DNA from: Pelecanus crispus | Taxonomy: Eukaryota > Chordata > Aves > Pelecaniformes > Pelecanidae | Assembly: GCF_030463565.1 (NCBI RefSeq) | Contig: NC_134660.1 | Coordinates: 3,981,501 to 4,045,500, forward strand | Direction of reading: 5' to 3' | DNA length: 64,000 nucleotides | Part shown: in pieces, positions 21,701-35,147 of the stretch | How the letters are laid out: each line of letters starts with the position of its first letter | Numbering within the stretch: the first letter of the stretch is position 1 | Notes under the pieces: generated by a model | The model's database searches: none | Told to the model about the DNA's origin: nothing | The model's input: only the letters and a program-made list of their open reading frames with translations | Translations under genes and position numbers: made by a program

Positions 21701-22239
21701 GGAGCCCCCAGAAGGCGCAAGACACCCAGGAACAGCCCCCCACACCCCCCCAGCAGCTCCAGCATCACCCCCTTCAGGGACATTTTAACTGCACCGAGCC
21801 TGCAAAGGTGCCGGCTGCTAGAGGGTCCCCAGTCACCGCTGATCAGCTGCTTTTCTTCACCAGGGCAGGGACTTGGCGATGCCTCGCTGCTGCTGCTGCT
21901 GCGCTGTTCCCAGGTGCGGTGTGTTGAGGTGCACCCTTCGTGCTGCCCTCTGCTCTGCCTGAGCGATGGCTGGCTCACAGCAGGCCTGCAGCTGAGGGCT
22001 GTGCCCGAGGCCATCGTTCCCCAAGCAGCCTGCTTGCGGCCGTTCAGCCTGGGACCGCCCGATGACACCCTCGCTCTCACAGGGCCTCTGTACCTGGCTC
22101 AAAACTTCCCCCGAGGCACTCGTGCCCCAGAGGAATCCATTGTCCCTCTGGGCCCCTTAGGATCCATTTGGGATACTCAGCTTTACCGCAACCTTCCTTG
22201 TGCGCCACAGCCCTCTTCTAGTTCTGCAATCTCCTTTTG

Positions 22240-23520
22240 ACCCCTCTAGTTCCCCTAGAGCTCCTCCCGAGGCATTCATTGTGCCACCGAGCATGCTGGC
22301 TTTGCTCTGTCCCCTTTAGGGCTCCTCTACTGCCCAGAACCCTCTCCTGAAGCTGCTGTTGTGCCCCCGAAGCAGCTCTTGCGCTGCTTGTCCCCTCAGG
22401 ACCCCTCTACTTTCCTCCCAACCCTTTTGGAGACTTTCACCGTTGCCCTGAGCATTGTCTCCACCCTGTATCCCCTCTACGATGGCTGCAGTGATGCTTG
22501 AGTCCTATTAGGACCCCGCTGGATTGCTCAGTGTCCATTTATTAAATTCACTATCCCTATTTTTTCTTGTCTTACCACCCATCACTTAAAAAATGTTCTA
22601 TGTCCTCTTTTATCCAGTTCACTATCTTTATTTCCTTAGTGCCCTCGCCTTTTGAATTTTCTGTCTTCATTTCTCTTCCCTCCAGCCGTGCCTGTTTGTT
22701 CCCTGCCCTCTGATGACATGTTTACTTGGTTCAGATCCCCTCTGGATTTAATCTTTGTGTCCCCAATCCTTTTTCTGTCTCCCTGGCTCCCTTGGGACAT
22801 TTTTTTCTGCCAGTCACGACGCCTCCCCAGACCTTTCTTGTGCTCCACATCCATCCTGTGGCACTTCGAGCTGTAGAGCACTCATTTGTTCCTCTGCGTA
22901 GCTAGGATTCTGTGTTCCGTCCCCGGCCACCCGAGACCATCTGTACTCTGCTCAGATGAGCACCCCAGTTCCTCCTTGTTGCCCCAAGCCTGCTTTTGTC
23001 CCTCAGTCCCCCTCAGCACCCCTCTCCTCGCAGTCATGATGTCTCCCGCCACCTTCCTCGCTCTCCACAGCTCCTTGTAGCACTTTATCTCCCTTTCTTT
23101 CTTGTTCCATCAGCCTCCTGTCTGTCTTTGCTACGCAGCACTCCTTTATCTTTCTCTGCCATCGAGGGTGTCTCCGTTTGGTGCCTCTCACTGTCAGCTG
23201 CGGCATGCCAAGGTGCCCTTCTGGGACACCAAAGCCCTCACTGTGTCTCCAAGCCTTCTTTTCTTACCCTGTCCCCTCCTAATTCCTCTCTGTAACAATG
23301 TCTTCCGAGTCCTTTCTTGTACTCCGCAGCACTCTTGTAGCACTTTAGCTCCCTTTCGGTTTTTTTGTGCGCTTCAGAGCACTCTTATCTTACTCTTTGC
23401 CATTTAGGATGCCTTCATCCAGCCCCCGGCCCCCTGACGACACTTGTACTTTGTTGAAATCCCCTTTGGAGTTCCTAATTGTTATCTCTGAGGCAAAAGA
23501 AATGGTCAGTGGTCCGTAGC
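22240..23520. repeat. degenerate tandem array, period about 240 bp, right block
   Basis: Recurring text shows the periodicity. CTCCACAGCTCCTTGTAGCA near 23066 matches CTCCGCAGCACTCTTGTAGC near 23322. TTCTCTGCCATCGAGG near 23152 matches ACTCTTTGCCATTTAGG near 23393. The block TGATGACATGTTTACTTGG near 22711 matches TGACGACACTTGTACTTTG near 23436, a distance of about three units. Units are heavily mutated, so the array is old. No coding frame is maintained. Confidence 0.55.
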
Positions 23521-23539
23521 TGACAATTTCCACTTGCAG

Positions 23540-23681
23540 CCCAAGCCTCCAGACGTTTCCCTCTCCCAGCCCCGGCTCAACCACCACCTACAGACTGGCA
23601 CGGTGAAGACTCAAGTCAGGACCACACGCTCCGTATTTACGGAAACGAGAATTACTACAGAGTTACTTACTTCCGAGAGGG
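23540..23681 (+). other. candidate plus-strand coding exon of unknown gene
   Basis: A good acceptor (TTCCACTTGCAG) and donor (G|GTGAGT) bound 142 nt. The phase-2 frame is fully open, with a protein-like end (RIYGNENYYRVTYFREG). A second frame is also open. It lies downstream of the 20.8-21.7 kb CpG island in the right direction to be an internal exon. I recognise no family, and the flanking exons are not identified. Confidence 0.2.
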
Positions 23682-24720
23682 GTGAGTGGGAGGGGAGTCC
23701 AGGAGAAAACATACAAGCCCAAGGTGTGAATCTCATGTTCATAAAGCAAATGCTACCACTGAAGACAGCGAGTGGAAAGGAAAATGAAGGCATCAGCTTT
23801 GGGAAAGCTCCTCAAGCAGAGGTAACCAAGAGATTCTAAGTTCCTCCTTCAGCAAAGGCAGGATTTTCAGGTTCGAACACACACGAGGAAGGTGTCAGGA
23901 AGCAGCGGGAGGTGGTTATTTCTGGTTCCACAAGACATTTTTGTTCTGGGACAACTTCACTTGTCTGGTTCTCATCTCTTCTGGAACAGCACACAAGCGC
24001 CACGCATGTACTTGTTTCATGTGCAGGGGTTTCTATTGCATCAGCTTGTTAACCCATTTATTCTTATTTGCTCACATTTTACATTAAGAACTATTCCAGT
24101 ATTTAATTGACATAGCAACTAGCTATAGCGTGGCCTGGGAAAAGGGGATTTGAGGGAAAGTTGCGGTCAGGGCCCTGGGGGGCCACCATCTCAAGGGACC
24201 ATGGTGGCATTCAAACCACTGCTTAAGTGACTGTGACACCAAAGACTAGGAGCTGCATAAACAGACAGAGCAGTTCCAGGGAAAAAATGAGCATTTCAGC
24301 AAGTAGTGTAGACGAATTTTATAGGAGCACTATTTCTGGCCTTTCCTAAGATAGTATGCTGGAAAAAAAAAAAAAAAGCCTGAAAATATTTGGAAGTGTG
24401 GTTATCCATTCCCTTGCCCTACTCTGGGACAGCGAAACTTATCCTGTCCCGAACCCCTAAGTACGCTCAATGCAAGAGTATCCAGATTCCTACACTTCTG
24501 CTGGGAGGCTTCAGTTCTGGAAGGGAGCTCATTTGCCTGAAGTCTGGAGTGCTTACTTCTTAAAATTTTTGCTTTCTAAAACACCACCACATTCAAACGA
24601 GAAACAATTCAGGAACCTGTAACTGTTTCCAGGTATTTAGAATAATACATTTTCAAGGAGCCTGAGCTTCACAAGCTAGAGCTGGAGTTCCCCACCTGGC
24701 AAGCTACTCTGGCATATTCC
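23682..24720. other. region without recognised features
   Basis: Mixed composition with an A15 run near 24362. A minus-strand poly-A signal (TTTATT on the plus strand near 24056-24061) could serve the candidate minus transcript to its right. Nothing else is supported. Confidence 0.5.
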
Positions 24721-25178
24721 CTAGAGAGTTCCCAGCTGAAGCAAAACACAGCAGGGAATCAGACATTACCACACCAACCACCTCCTCCTGGTCTTGTTAC
24801 CAACTGCCTTTTCCCCACCTGGTGACAATCCACCCCGTTAAGTGCTGATGCACCAAGAACATTTGCAGACCAAGACCTGGCGTAAAGAACTCACCACCAC
24901 AGCAAAATCCAAATGCAAACCTCGGCTCCTGCTCTCCGTCGGCAGGATCTCAACATGAAGAGCCAACAAACCAGTCCAGCTACTCTCCTGCAAGGTGAAA
25001 TGAATATTTTTTACACACTAACAAGAGGGACAGAGCCATTCTACCTCTCTCTTTGAGTGAAAATGGATGAATGTGACCTTCCTCAGAGGCAGCCTTGTAG
25101 AGGACACACACTTACCTGATCCAAGAAGCAATGCTTCACAAACAGGACACTTCTCCATCTGTCCCCAAGAATAAATTC
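24721..25178 (-). other. candidate 3' exons of an unknown minus-strand transcript
   Basis: Three consecutive exon-like segments join in one frame on the minus strand. The first is 25178-25116 (63 nt, acceptor TTCCTTTCAG, donor CAG|GTAAGT). The second is 24987-24895 (93 nt, acceptor CACCTTGCAG, donor G|GTGAGT). The third starts at 24735 (acceptor TTTTGCTTCAG) and reaches a stop at 24723-24721. Splice sites are near consensus and both internal segments are multiples of three. The peptide (FILGDRWRSVLFVKHCFLDQ, then a second part) is not recognised. It could be a gene downstream of MAP3K3, a lncRNA, or chance. Confidence 0.22.
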
Positions 25179-25335
25179 CTGAAAGGAAAAATTTCCTCTT
25201 TCAGTTAAGGTCCTTGGTTAGAAGGCAAACGAGTTAATTGTCTTATTCCCTTATCTTGAGGCACCACTTACACAGGAGGAAAGAGACACTGTAGTGCAAA
25301 CAAGCACCAAAAAAGGCTTTCATATAAATGATAAT

Positions 25336-25350
25336 TTTATTGTAAATAAA
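25336..25350. terminator. overlapping poly-A signals on both strands
   Basis: TTTATT at 25336-25341 is AATAAA on the minus strand, and AATAAA at 25345-25350 is on the plus strand. This could end a long MAP3K3 3'UTR and a convergent plus transcript, but use is unproven. Confidence 0.3.
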
Positions 25351-28300
25351 ACGATACATTGGCCTGGCTTTGCACTGCAAGCCCCCGGTCGGTATATATA
25401 GACTACTGGTTCAAGGTCTTCTGCACAATCCAGGTTAAAGCAATTTCTCCCTGCTCTGCACAGTTTACGTCAGACAGGTATTGACAGACAGTAAAGTCCA
25501 TTTCTTCATTTCCAAACTGCCCCCTGGGCACATCTACCTTTTCTAACTGGGAAATTAAGAGCTGCTCAGTGAGATTTGCTCCTAAACAAGGCTGGGGTTT
25601 AAAGACCTGAAGCCCCAAATGCCATTAAACCACAGAGGACACCTGTTTTTTTCTGAAAATTGAAGACCAACTGCAAACTTGCAGCTCCAAGGGCAGGTAC
25701 CAAGGTGACAGCCACAGGACTGTATGTATTCAAATCTATAAACCCCTTCCATCCAGCAGCTATTAACCAAAGCACCAGTCACCGGGATCTCATTCAGCCC
25801 CCCTGTACAGCCCTAAGTCTCTGGCCGTTGCCTACCAGAGAAAGCCTGTACAGCAGGGATGCGTATTTACTGAGGTTTCACAAGTTGTCCTGGCTCTCTG
25901 GGCACTTGGAAATAACATGTCACCTGAGCAGGTACCAGTTTCCCCTCTCGGTCAATTTGTTTTGGTAATTAATGGTAAAGGGAACCATTTGGAGCATCTT
26001 CAAGTCTTTAGGAATACTACTCCAAAAATATGAAAAAAAATCCAAATTCCTGCAACCTACCGCCACTAGAATAGGCAAAGATCAGATTTACTGGAGAACA
26101 AGCAAATAACCTGGAATGCACAGAATCGTCACACCAAGACCAAAATGCCAACAGTTTGTTTCCTAACAAGCTCAGGGACAGCCAAATTCCCCCGAGTTCC
26201 TCTCTGATGGGAATCTCAGACACTTTCCTGCTCAGTTTCAGCTGTTTCAGGATGAGACTCCTGTAAGGTATTTTTTTCCAAACGGAATATTCTCCATTTC
26301 TGCAGCACCTTCCATCAAGGATCCCAATACTCAATATTCACTATGTATCCCTCCCTGGAAGGAACGGCAGAAAACACAACATGACATTTGGAATGGACAC
26401 AGTAGCTTATTGTTAGCCTGGCACTCCTCCTCCACTCTCCCCTAAATGAGTTTATTCCCCATTTTTTCCAATTCTGCCAGGATAAAGAGGCCAGATGTAA
26501 TTCTATTTAGAGATATAATTACATTTATGTCCACTTGAAACTTTTTTGCTGCCAGGGCCCTGTTAAGAGACTGTAACACAGTGTTGGCCCCAAGCTTATT
26601 TGCCGTAGCAGTGGACTTAGGAATCCAGATCTTCCTTTTCCGTAATCAAGAGGGCTGTGAGGAAACAAAAAACGCATTTTGGCTTGGCTCTACTTGTTAT
26701 AAACCATCAGCAAATTCTCTGCAAAACCAGCTGCTTTTTTTCCTTTTTAAATTCATAAAGGCGTCAAATTTATTCCCATCCTCCCCCCCTACCCCGTAAC
26801 AGTCGAGTCGATATATATAAAAATCACCAAATATGATCTTTTACGATATAAATAAAAAAAAAAAGTATGAGGCATCACCGTTTACATGATGTAAAAAGGG
26901 CTAAAAAAGAGCGATATAAACTACATTCATAAAAGTGCATCTCCAAACATACAAGTAATGCTTTGGCTTGTTCCTGTGCCGAACGGGTGGCATTGGGTCA
27001 GGTACTAGAATACAAGAAGTCCAAGCTGGCACCCCATGTTCTCTGTCACTGTACAATTGCTATTTACGTTCATTAATACAGACTGGAATACAAGTGTATA
27101 CACAGAGTAGGCACATTTCAGCATAGGTGGTGGGAAGGACCAGAAGCTCTGGCGGGGAGAGGACTGAGCCCATCAGTCCATGCTGCTCTTTGCTCTGCTC
27201 TGGAACAGCCTTCCATGACGCATATGAGGTAAAAGCCACAACAGATCCTGAGGATTTAGTTGCTTTGAAACATTAAAAGTTACACCGTTTCCTCATGCCC
27301 TATTCTCCCAAAACACAACGTGTGGGATAGCAAGGAAAGACCACGGAAGAAGGTCTCAATTTGGCGAGGACAAGCCAAGGGTAGAGAGAAACCTACGCAG
27401 ACAGGATCACCGCGCTCTTGATTGCTGCTGTACGTCTGCAGGGTAAAGCGTGATGAATAGAAGATTCCAATCTTTGGTATATTTAGGTGCTAGTTGCAAG
27501 GCTCGAAGAGTGCTGACCGCCCTACTTCTGTCATCAAGACTACAGGAATGATTTCACATTCCTCTGCAGCATACGCAGCCGTTTACACCACAGCAAAGTG
27601 GTGTAAAACGCTCCCTAAAACAGAGTAGTAGTGTCATGCCCTCGCTTCCCTTTGGTGCAAGCGACAGTGAAGTGCAGGCCCAAAGTCAGGCCACGTGCCT
27701 TGACAACATGGAGTCAAGTTCCAGGTTTGGAAAAGATCAATAGAAGTGCTCTCACTAGAATTAAATAAATTACGGAACAAGGGCTTTCATAAAAGGTATC
27801 CCCCTAAGTGCCTGCAACCTAAACAGTGCATCCTTGTAGTAATGCAGGAGAGCCCGAAAGTGAAACCAACACGAGCTTGCTTTCACCGATTACACATTGC
27901 TCTGAGTTTGGCACAGACAAAACACTTCAGATTGTTAAACCCTTTCAGGGCTTTTGGTTGGTTTGGGTTTTTTAGGGTTCTTTTTTCCCCTCTTTTAATT
28001 AAACACATTATTTATCATGTGTTCAAGGAGCTTGGTTTCATTAAAACTTGCCTTTTCCTGCTATCAGCATTCACTTAAAACTGTTCATTTTACTGCATTA
28101 TGAAAGCAATTTTCAAGTTTTCTATGGGGGGGAAGAGTGGAGGCATGTGGACGCTTAATGTGGTTTCCAATACAAGAGCAGCACAGCTTTAGCGTTGCTC
28201 TATAAAGCAATATTTTAGCTAATAATACATTTGCTTTTCTTAGTTTCATTTACACACAGATAACTTAACTCCATGAATCCCCAGCCCTTAAAAACTGCTA

Positions 28301-29695
28301 GTCTTTTCTGAGCGAGCTAAGGGCTATTAGTGCCCCACTCAACAGACAGTATTTGAGGCCCGTAAGCCGTCAGGAACGCGGTTCTCAGAGATGGGGTACC
28401 TTCCAAATGCAAAATCACTTGGATACATTTTGCTGGTACCTGTATGGGGATCTCCAGTTAATTTCAGAAATATGTTAGCATTACAAATGTTGTCTTTGCT
28501 TCACTGTTTGACTTAACTCGTACAAAAGCTTATTTAAATAGGACCCTAATAGTTTATGGAAACCTAACACTTGCACACCTGTAAAACAAAACACACACAC
28601 ACTGAAGGGTTGAGCTTGATTCTAACTTACTCTGCACAAGTAAAACTAGTGTCCAGCAAATCCTCCCCGTGAAAAACTCAATTTTCCATTAGGCCAGGTC
28701 CTCAAAGAAACACGTAAGCTTTTCCTGAAGTAAATTCCTGGGCACCAGATGAACTATCTTTGGTTTAAGGGATGGTAAGAAGTTACCAGCCAAAAAGATA
28801 GGTGCAACAGAAAGCTGTTCCGCAGAACTCCCTTCCCGAAGGGTTTTGTTTCGACCCAGCAGTCCCAGGGAGATGAAGCAGGAGCACAGATTTGTTGGCT
28901 ACGAGGACACAAACTAACCGATGCTGTCTTGATAATGCTAGGACAGATCAAGCCTTGGAAATCAAGCGCTGGATTTTCTAACATCAGTGGGAGAGCCCTT
29001 ACCTTGGGCCCTGGAGTGATTGCATTCTGCTGAAACTTTTCTGATTATCCTGACATTTAGCTAGAAAGACCTCCCTCGCCCCCACCCCAAAATCCATGGT
29101 TTCATTATAAAATAACACTATTCACATACTTTTGAATCAATATTTTCTGAACACCTTCAGATGCTGAATACTTAAGAAGAAAAATATATAATTATATAGC
29201 GAGCGCATGCTCAATGACACATGGCTTTTTGCTGGATTCATGTACTACAGATGCCTCTAAAGCCCCAGCAGTCTGGAAAACAGTGACCCACACGTAGAGA
29301 GCTGGGCTGGATGGCTGTTGCACGTTTCTGTTCTGAAGAGTGTAGCTCTTCCAGTTCCCACTTTGGTTCAGATTTCTTCTATGTTCAACCAGTGAGACGA
29401 CGCTTATATTCCCATTCTTGGGCCTGCAGAAAACATGCAGCCAGCTGCAATTTCACATCAAGGTAACTAGGGCAAAAATGCAGCTCTGTTTGGACAGCTG
29501 TCGGTAGAATAAACATTAGTCCAGCAAACAAAGGCATCAGGCACAAGAGCAACCCTAGGTTCCTTGGCATAATTTCCCCAAAGGACTAGGACAGCTGAGT
29601 TGGCATTTTGAAGATGCAGCACCACAACGGGCAGTTGCAACTAGACCAGACAGGGCACCGAAAGCCCAGCAGGAGCTGCTAGCGAGGGAGGTAAT
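25351..29695 (-). other. MAP3K3: MAP3K3 3'UTR and downstream region
   Basis: No open exon resembling a known protein is visible between the MAP3K3 stop and 25.35 kb. The 3'UTR begins at 29695 and runs leftward; candidate minus-strand AATAAA signals are at 26769-26774 and 25336-25341. An AT-rich block at 26810-26870 contains TATATATAAAAATCACC. Strong minus donors occur near 29000 (CCCAAG|GTAAGG) and 28629 (GCAGA|GTAAGT), which is odd for a plain 3'UTR. Confidence 0.5.
26769..26774 (-). terminator. MAP3K3: candidate MAP3K3 polyadenylation signal
   Basis: TTTATT on the plus strand is AATAAA on the minus strand, about 2.9 kb after the MAP3K3 stop. It was chosen because the 3'UTR length would be ordinary. 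Confidence 0.3.
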
Positions 29696-30043
<348 letters not shown>

Positions 30044-32351
30044 CTATAAAATGGCTTTGTGCTCAGCAAGCCCCACGTGTGCACAGATTCTGAGCCAGGC
30101 CTGCCAGCGTCGCTGCTTTTACTGCTGCCAGGCCAGCAGTAAGTGCTGAGACAGGGAGGCTGGTTGCCACTGTGGTTCTCACTGCACCGAGAACCGTGAA
30201 GTGCCATCTGTCCAGCTCCCCTTTGCTCAAATTCTCCTCTCAGTAAGCATTTGCATGAACAACAGGGGACAAGAGGTGCACACGAGAGGTCCCCGAAGGC
30301 ACTGTTTGACTTCACTGGTATTTCAGGTGCTGCTGCTACTGGTGTATCTCAAAGGCACTTGATGAGTTGCAAGGTAGAAACCAAAACTTTTTATCTAAGG
30401 TCCAGTCAATCAGAGCTGGTTGACCCCACAAAGCCATTTCAGCAAAATCCCTTTTCAGTGCACAGCCTCAGAATGCCTGTGTGGGAAAACAGAAACCCCA
30501 GTATCTCCGCTTCACAAGAAACCAAGCACCGTAGACAGTCAAAAAATAATCAAAGTCTTAACAGCTCCAAACTGAGAAGGCAGTAAGTTAAAACACCAGT
30601 GGGGCAGATGGATCGTTACTTTAAGGCAAAACTAGTAAAGTTAACGGCGCCCTGCAGGCTCATTCAAGGCAAGAATGTGATCGTGGGGACGGACATGGCC
30701 GAGCCACCTTCCCGAAGCAAGTGTGACACTGATACTTTCACAGGGAAGATGCATTTCTGTAGCACTGCAGTGATTGGGTTTTGTTCAAAAAGGATTAACT
30801 GCTTCCTCCAGGCCAAAGATTAGGCAAAAGCAGTTAGCAAACGTCTAATATCCAGTCCTGTGTTTTGATCACATCATTTCATTAAAAAGGTAAAACTGCC
30901 TCTTCTACCTTTAAACTAAACCGTCTTTTGAAGTGAAAAGCAAAGACAAGACATTTTCAGAGGCAGACTTGCATCAATTGCCAAGACAAGGAAGGAAAGG
31001 AATTAAATCCAGTGAATATGCAAGAAATGACTTCTTGACAAAGTTTAAAATCCAACGTGAAAGTTTTACACTGGTTTCCAGCCATTTAAGACTTACTAGA
31101 AGAGAGTACAGAAAATGCAAACCATGTGTGCTGAAGTGCTGGGGGTTTGCTCAAGAGCAAGCAGGGATATATTATTGTTTAGACTGATTTATACCGTTTA
31201 AGCAGATCCGGTTTCTTTAAGATATTCAGCAAACAGCAGGAATGTTTTTCATGTCAAGTCACTCCAGCAATAACAAATAGCTCACATATTCTGCTATTTA
31301 GGAAAAAGAAAAATGGAGAGGGGCCTGCAGCAGTGGCGGAAAGCCAGGTGGCTAGATTTGTTACGTCTTTGAGCCTCTTGGCCATACGCATCCACCCTGG
31401 GACTAGCGCTGCACTGGAAAATTCTGACCCCCCTGAATAATGATCGGGATTGTAGGAATTGGAGCCCAGCCAACGGCAGCGTCTCTTTGATGGGAATGGA
31501 CCGATGTCAGCACCAAGAGGAAATCCACAACTGCATCAACCCAGGGGGAAGGGCACGTGCTCCATTCGCTCCCCAAGCATCCTAGCTGGGAGAGTCTGCA
31601 GAACTTAACTCTTTGCATACGAGACAAATTTCAGCTACGTTTCCACTCGCTGCTCGTACAGGAAACAGCATAGGCCTTGCTTTACTGTGGAGACACAAAC
31701 ACAGCTTTTGTTGCCGTCATTTAGTTTAGTTTTGTAATCTCACCTTTTTAAGGCCTCCAAAACTAACATTTTGACACAGGACCATTTTGCTTTTTCCTTT
31801 TGATAGAGGCTGTTTCTGGGCTATGCCAATAATAGCATGGCTACAGTTTCCATTCACGCATACTTCAGATCACCTCTGACCTGACCTGTATCTTTTGTGT
31901 TATTCCAGGTTTGGGCATCTTTCCTTTAAAGCTTTGTCAACATACTCAAATTCTATTCCTTTCATTTCCACAGTGTTACAAGCATACTTCTCATTTTGTA
32001 ACAAAATGAATAGACGCTCCCTGAACAACCTCCATTCTCTCTTTCAAGGGATATAAGAAGGATGAAAACCTCACACCAGAAAGATTCAGAAACCAGAAAA
32101 TCAGCTATCGGTTCGAGGGAGGAATGAGTGGAAATTGTTCCCAAAAATCAAAACGAGCAGTTGTGTGCTGACACTGCAAAGCACAGCCTGCAGCAGGTCG
32201 TGTCTTGAGTTCAAATCAACTACTTCAGTTCACCTTAAACTTTTGATCCAGACAAAATCTGATTTTGGATACATGGATGACAGAATGTGTACGTCTTATC
32301 TTGCTCCAGAAAAGCTGTAAATTGATCTGTGGACAGGAGGTTAAAGCCTCA

Positions 32352-32564
<213 letters not shown>

Positions 32565-34161
32565 TCATGCAATCCAGCTGTTGGATCTGCAGCCTACAGA
32601 GCTGATATCCAACCCAGAAATACCCACGCTCATGGTATGGCGTCTTCCCCATTAAGCCTCAGGTGACCTGCTAAACATCATTTCTTTATTTCAGGCTGTA
32701 GACAAGCCAATTGCTAATGGCTGCAAATGGGAAAAACTTCAGGGGAAAAACACAAGGAAGTGAAGGGGGAAGGGAAATGAGAGCTGAGTCAGCACCATCA
32801 TTGTTACATTGCCTGTAAACAGCTCAGACAGCCTATGCAGGGCCCCCAGGCCAACGGCTTAGACAGTACATAGCTGTGTAGAAAAGGATTTTATTGGGAT
32901 GCTGCTTTGGTGAGTATAACCATTGCTTTCTGGTCAGCTGGGTAACAGATGTAGCTAATTAAACCACTTCGAACGCCTACAATAAACAAGTCCATCTCCA
33001 CTTTACTTGGTCAGAGGTCCTGAACATGAAGCACCGGGGAAAAAAAGCAAACTCTTTTTGGAGCAAGAGCTCAGCTTGCATGTGGACACAAACTAAGGCT
33101 TAGACACCAAAAACAATTCTTCCTCCAAAGCCGCAAGAAGATCAAGAACCCTGTGTTGCCGTTAGCTGGTACATGCCTATGTGAACTCCTTCTGCCCTCA
33201 AATAAAATGCACTTGTGCTGGGAGATAGCTGTATCGCTTCACTTCCCCACTGGAAGAGCTGAATTCAGAGCAACAAGTCTGTCCACCCAGCACCCTGGAT
33301 GCAAGTTAACAGTTTGGCTGAGAAGATGGGTACAAACTAATGAATAACCCACCAGGTAGGAAATAATTTGGTAAAGAGCACTGCACAAGCAGTATGTAAG
33401 GTGTTACTCAAGAATCAGCAGCTCATTTCCCTTTGCCAGCCTAGAGGGGATGCAATGAAGATTTACAGGCAGCAACAAGAGGGTATTTTTCCTGCAGCGA
33501 GCAACCCTCCTGGTTCCTCTCGAGCACAGAAAACTTTGTGTCATGTCTGCCACATCTGTTGACATTAACTCTTAAGGAGACTGGCTGGCTCCATGGAGTT
33601 ATATTGGGAAGAGGAAGATTAAGGACTAATCAGAGAGGCTCTACAGGGAATATCAGAGGTTTCTTACACAGAGGATGCAGGCCAGTCACAAGCACCTGAG
33701 GTAAGCAGGACTGTCAAGAGCAGGCATGGAGCTCTTATGGCAACTGGTACGGCTACCAGCTGAGAAATGGTACTTTGGCCAAGCAGAGAAGAAATTAGAG
33801 GGGAATCCACAGGGAAATGAGCATGCCTTATGGGGGCAGTGCAAGTCAGGTGGCAACTCGGCCTCATTTTGCTGGGGTGTGAGAGAAAGATGAGGAGTTA
33901 CAGGAGTGTTCCTAAGAATTAGAGGCTTCCAGTCTTCCTTACTATAGCTGACTACCACGCTTTCCTGTCCTGTCAAGAGAACAGCCCAACTTCCCTTGCC
34001 CAGCCCAGAACACAACCTTCCCTAAGCCCTGCACACAGATGTAAGACCAAAAAGGGATGACTGAGCAAAGCAACATCCAGAAGCCCCAGCCAGATACTGA
34101 ATTCTTAACACCTGGCTTCTTTTTTCAGAGTTCCTTTAGCATGTGGTATACACATAAATCA

Positions 34162-34371
<210 letters not shown>

Positions 34372-34919
34372 TCAATTCCCACGAGCTGTGACTGTGTTGT
34401 ACACCCAACCCGCACAGGAATGAATTCTGGCCGCTTCTAAAGCCCTTTTGTGAGGCTCTTGGAGCATCTTGCCCTATGAAGCCCCTTTTAAGAAAGGCAA
34501 GGACACGGTTTATGGCAGAAATAGCTTAAGGAGGTTCTGTCTGCTTCCTCCATCCCTGAGCTGTGCTGGTACAACTGTTTGTGAAGACAAGCAATAAAAT
34601 AGTTCAGCAGACTGACGTGGGTCAAAAGTCTCCCTTTTTGCAGCATCAGTTTTAGCCTAATTTGCTATACTATACGACTGCTAATTCAGTTAGCCCAATT
34701 TACAAGTTGGCCCAAGTCCTCTGAGGTACTTTGTTAGAACAAATTTAGACTGAAGAAAAGAACTGGTGTTAGTGACTAATGAAAAGAATGTATTTCAAGT
34801 ACAAGACACTAAGAAAAAAAAACCTAAAGACGTGGTTTGGGCATAAATAAAAAGAAAGTGGTGGCATTATAAAGCCAGTATGAGAAAGGGGCATACCTAG
34901 GAGGGCGTAAGGTGGATTA

Positions 34920-35147
<228 letters not shown>

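Noticed and set aside
20647-21745. Minus-strand 180-300 codon frames over the 20.8-21.7 kb island
   Set aside because: Arg/Pro/Ala-rich, three overlapping phases, and the two MADRK/IKMADRK starts come from the ETS-YY1 duplication.
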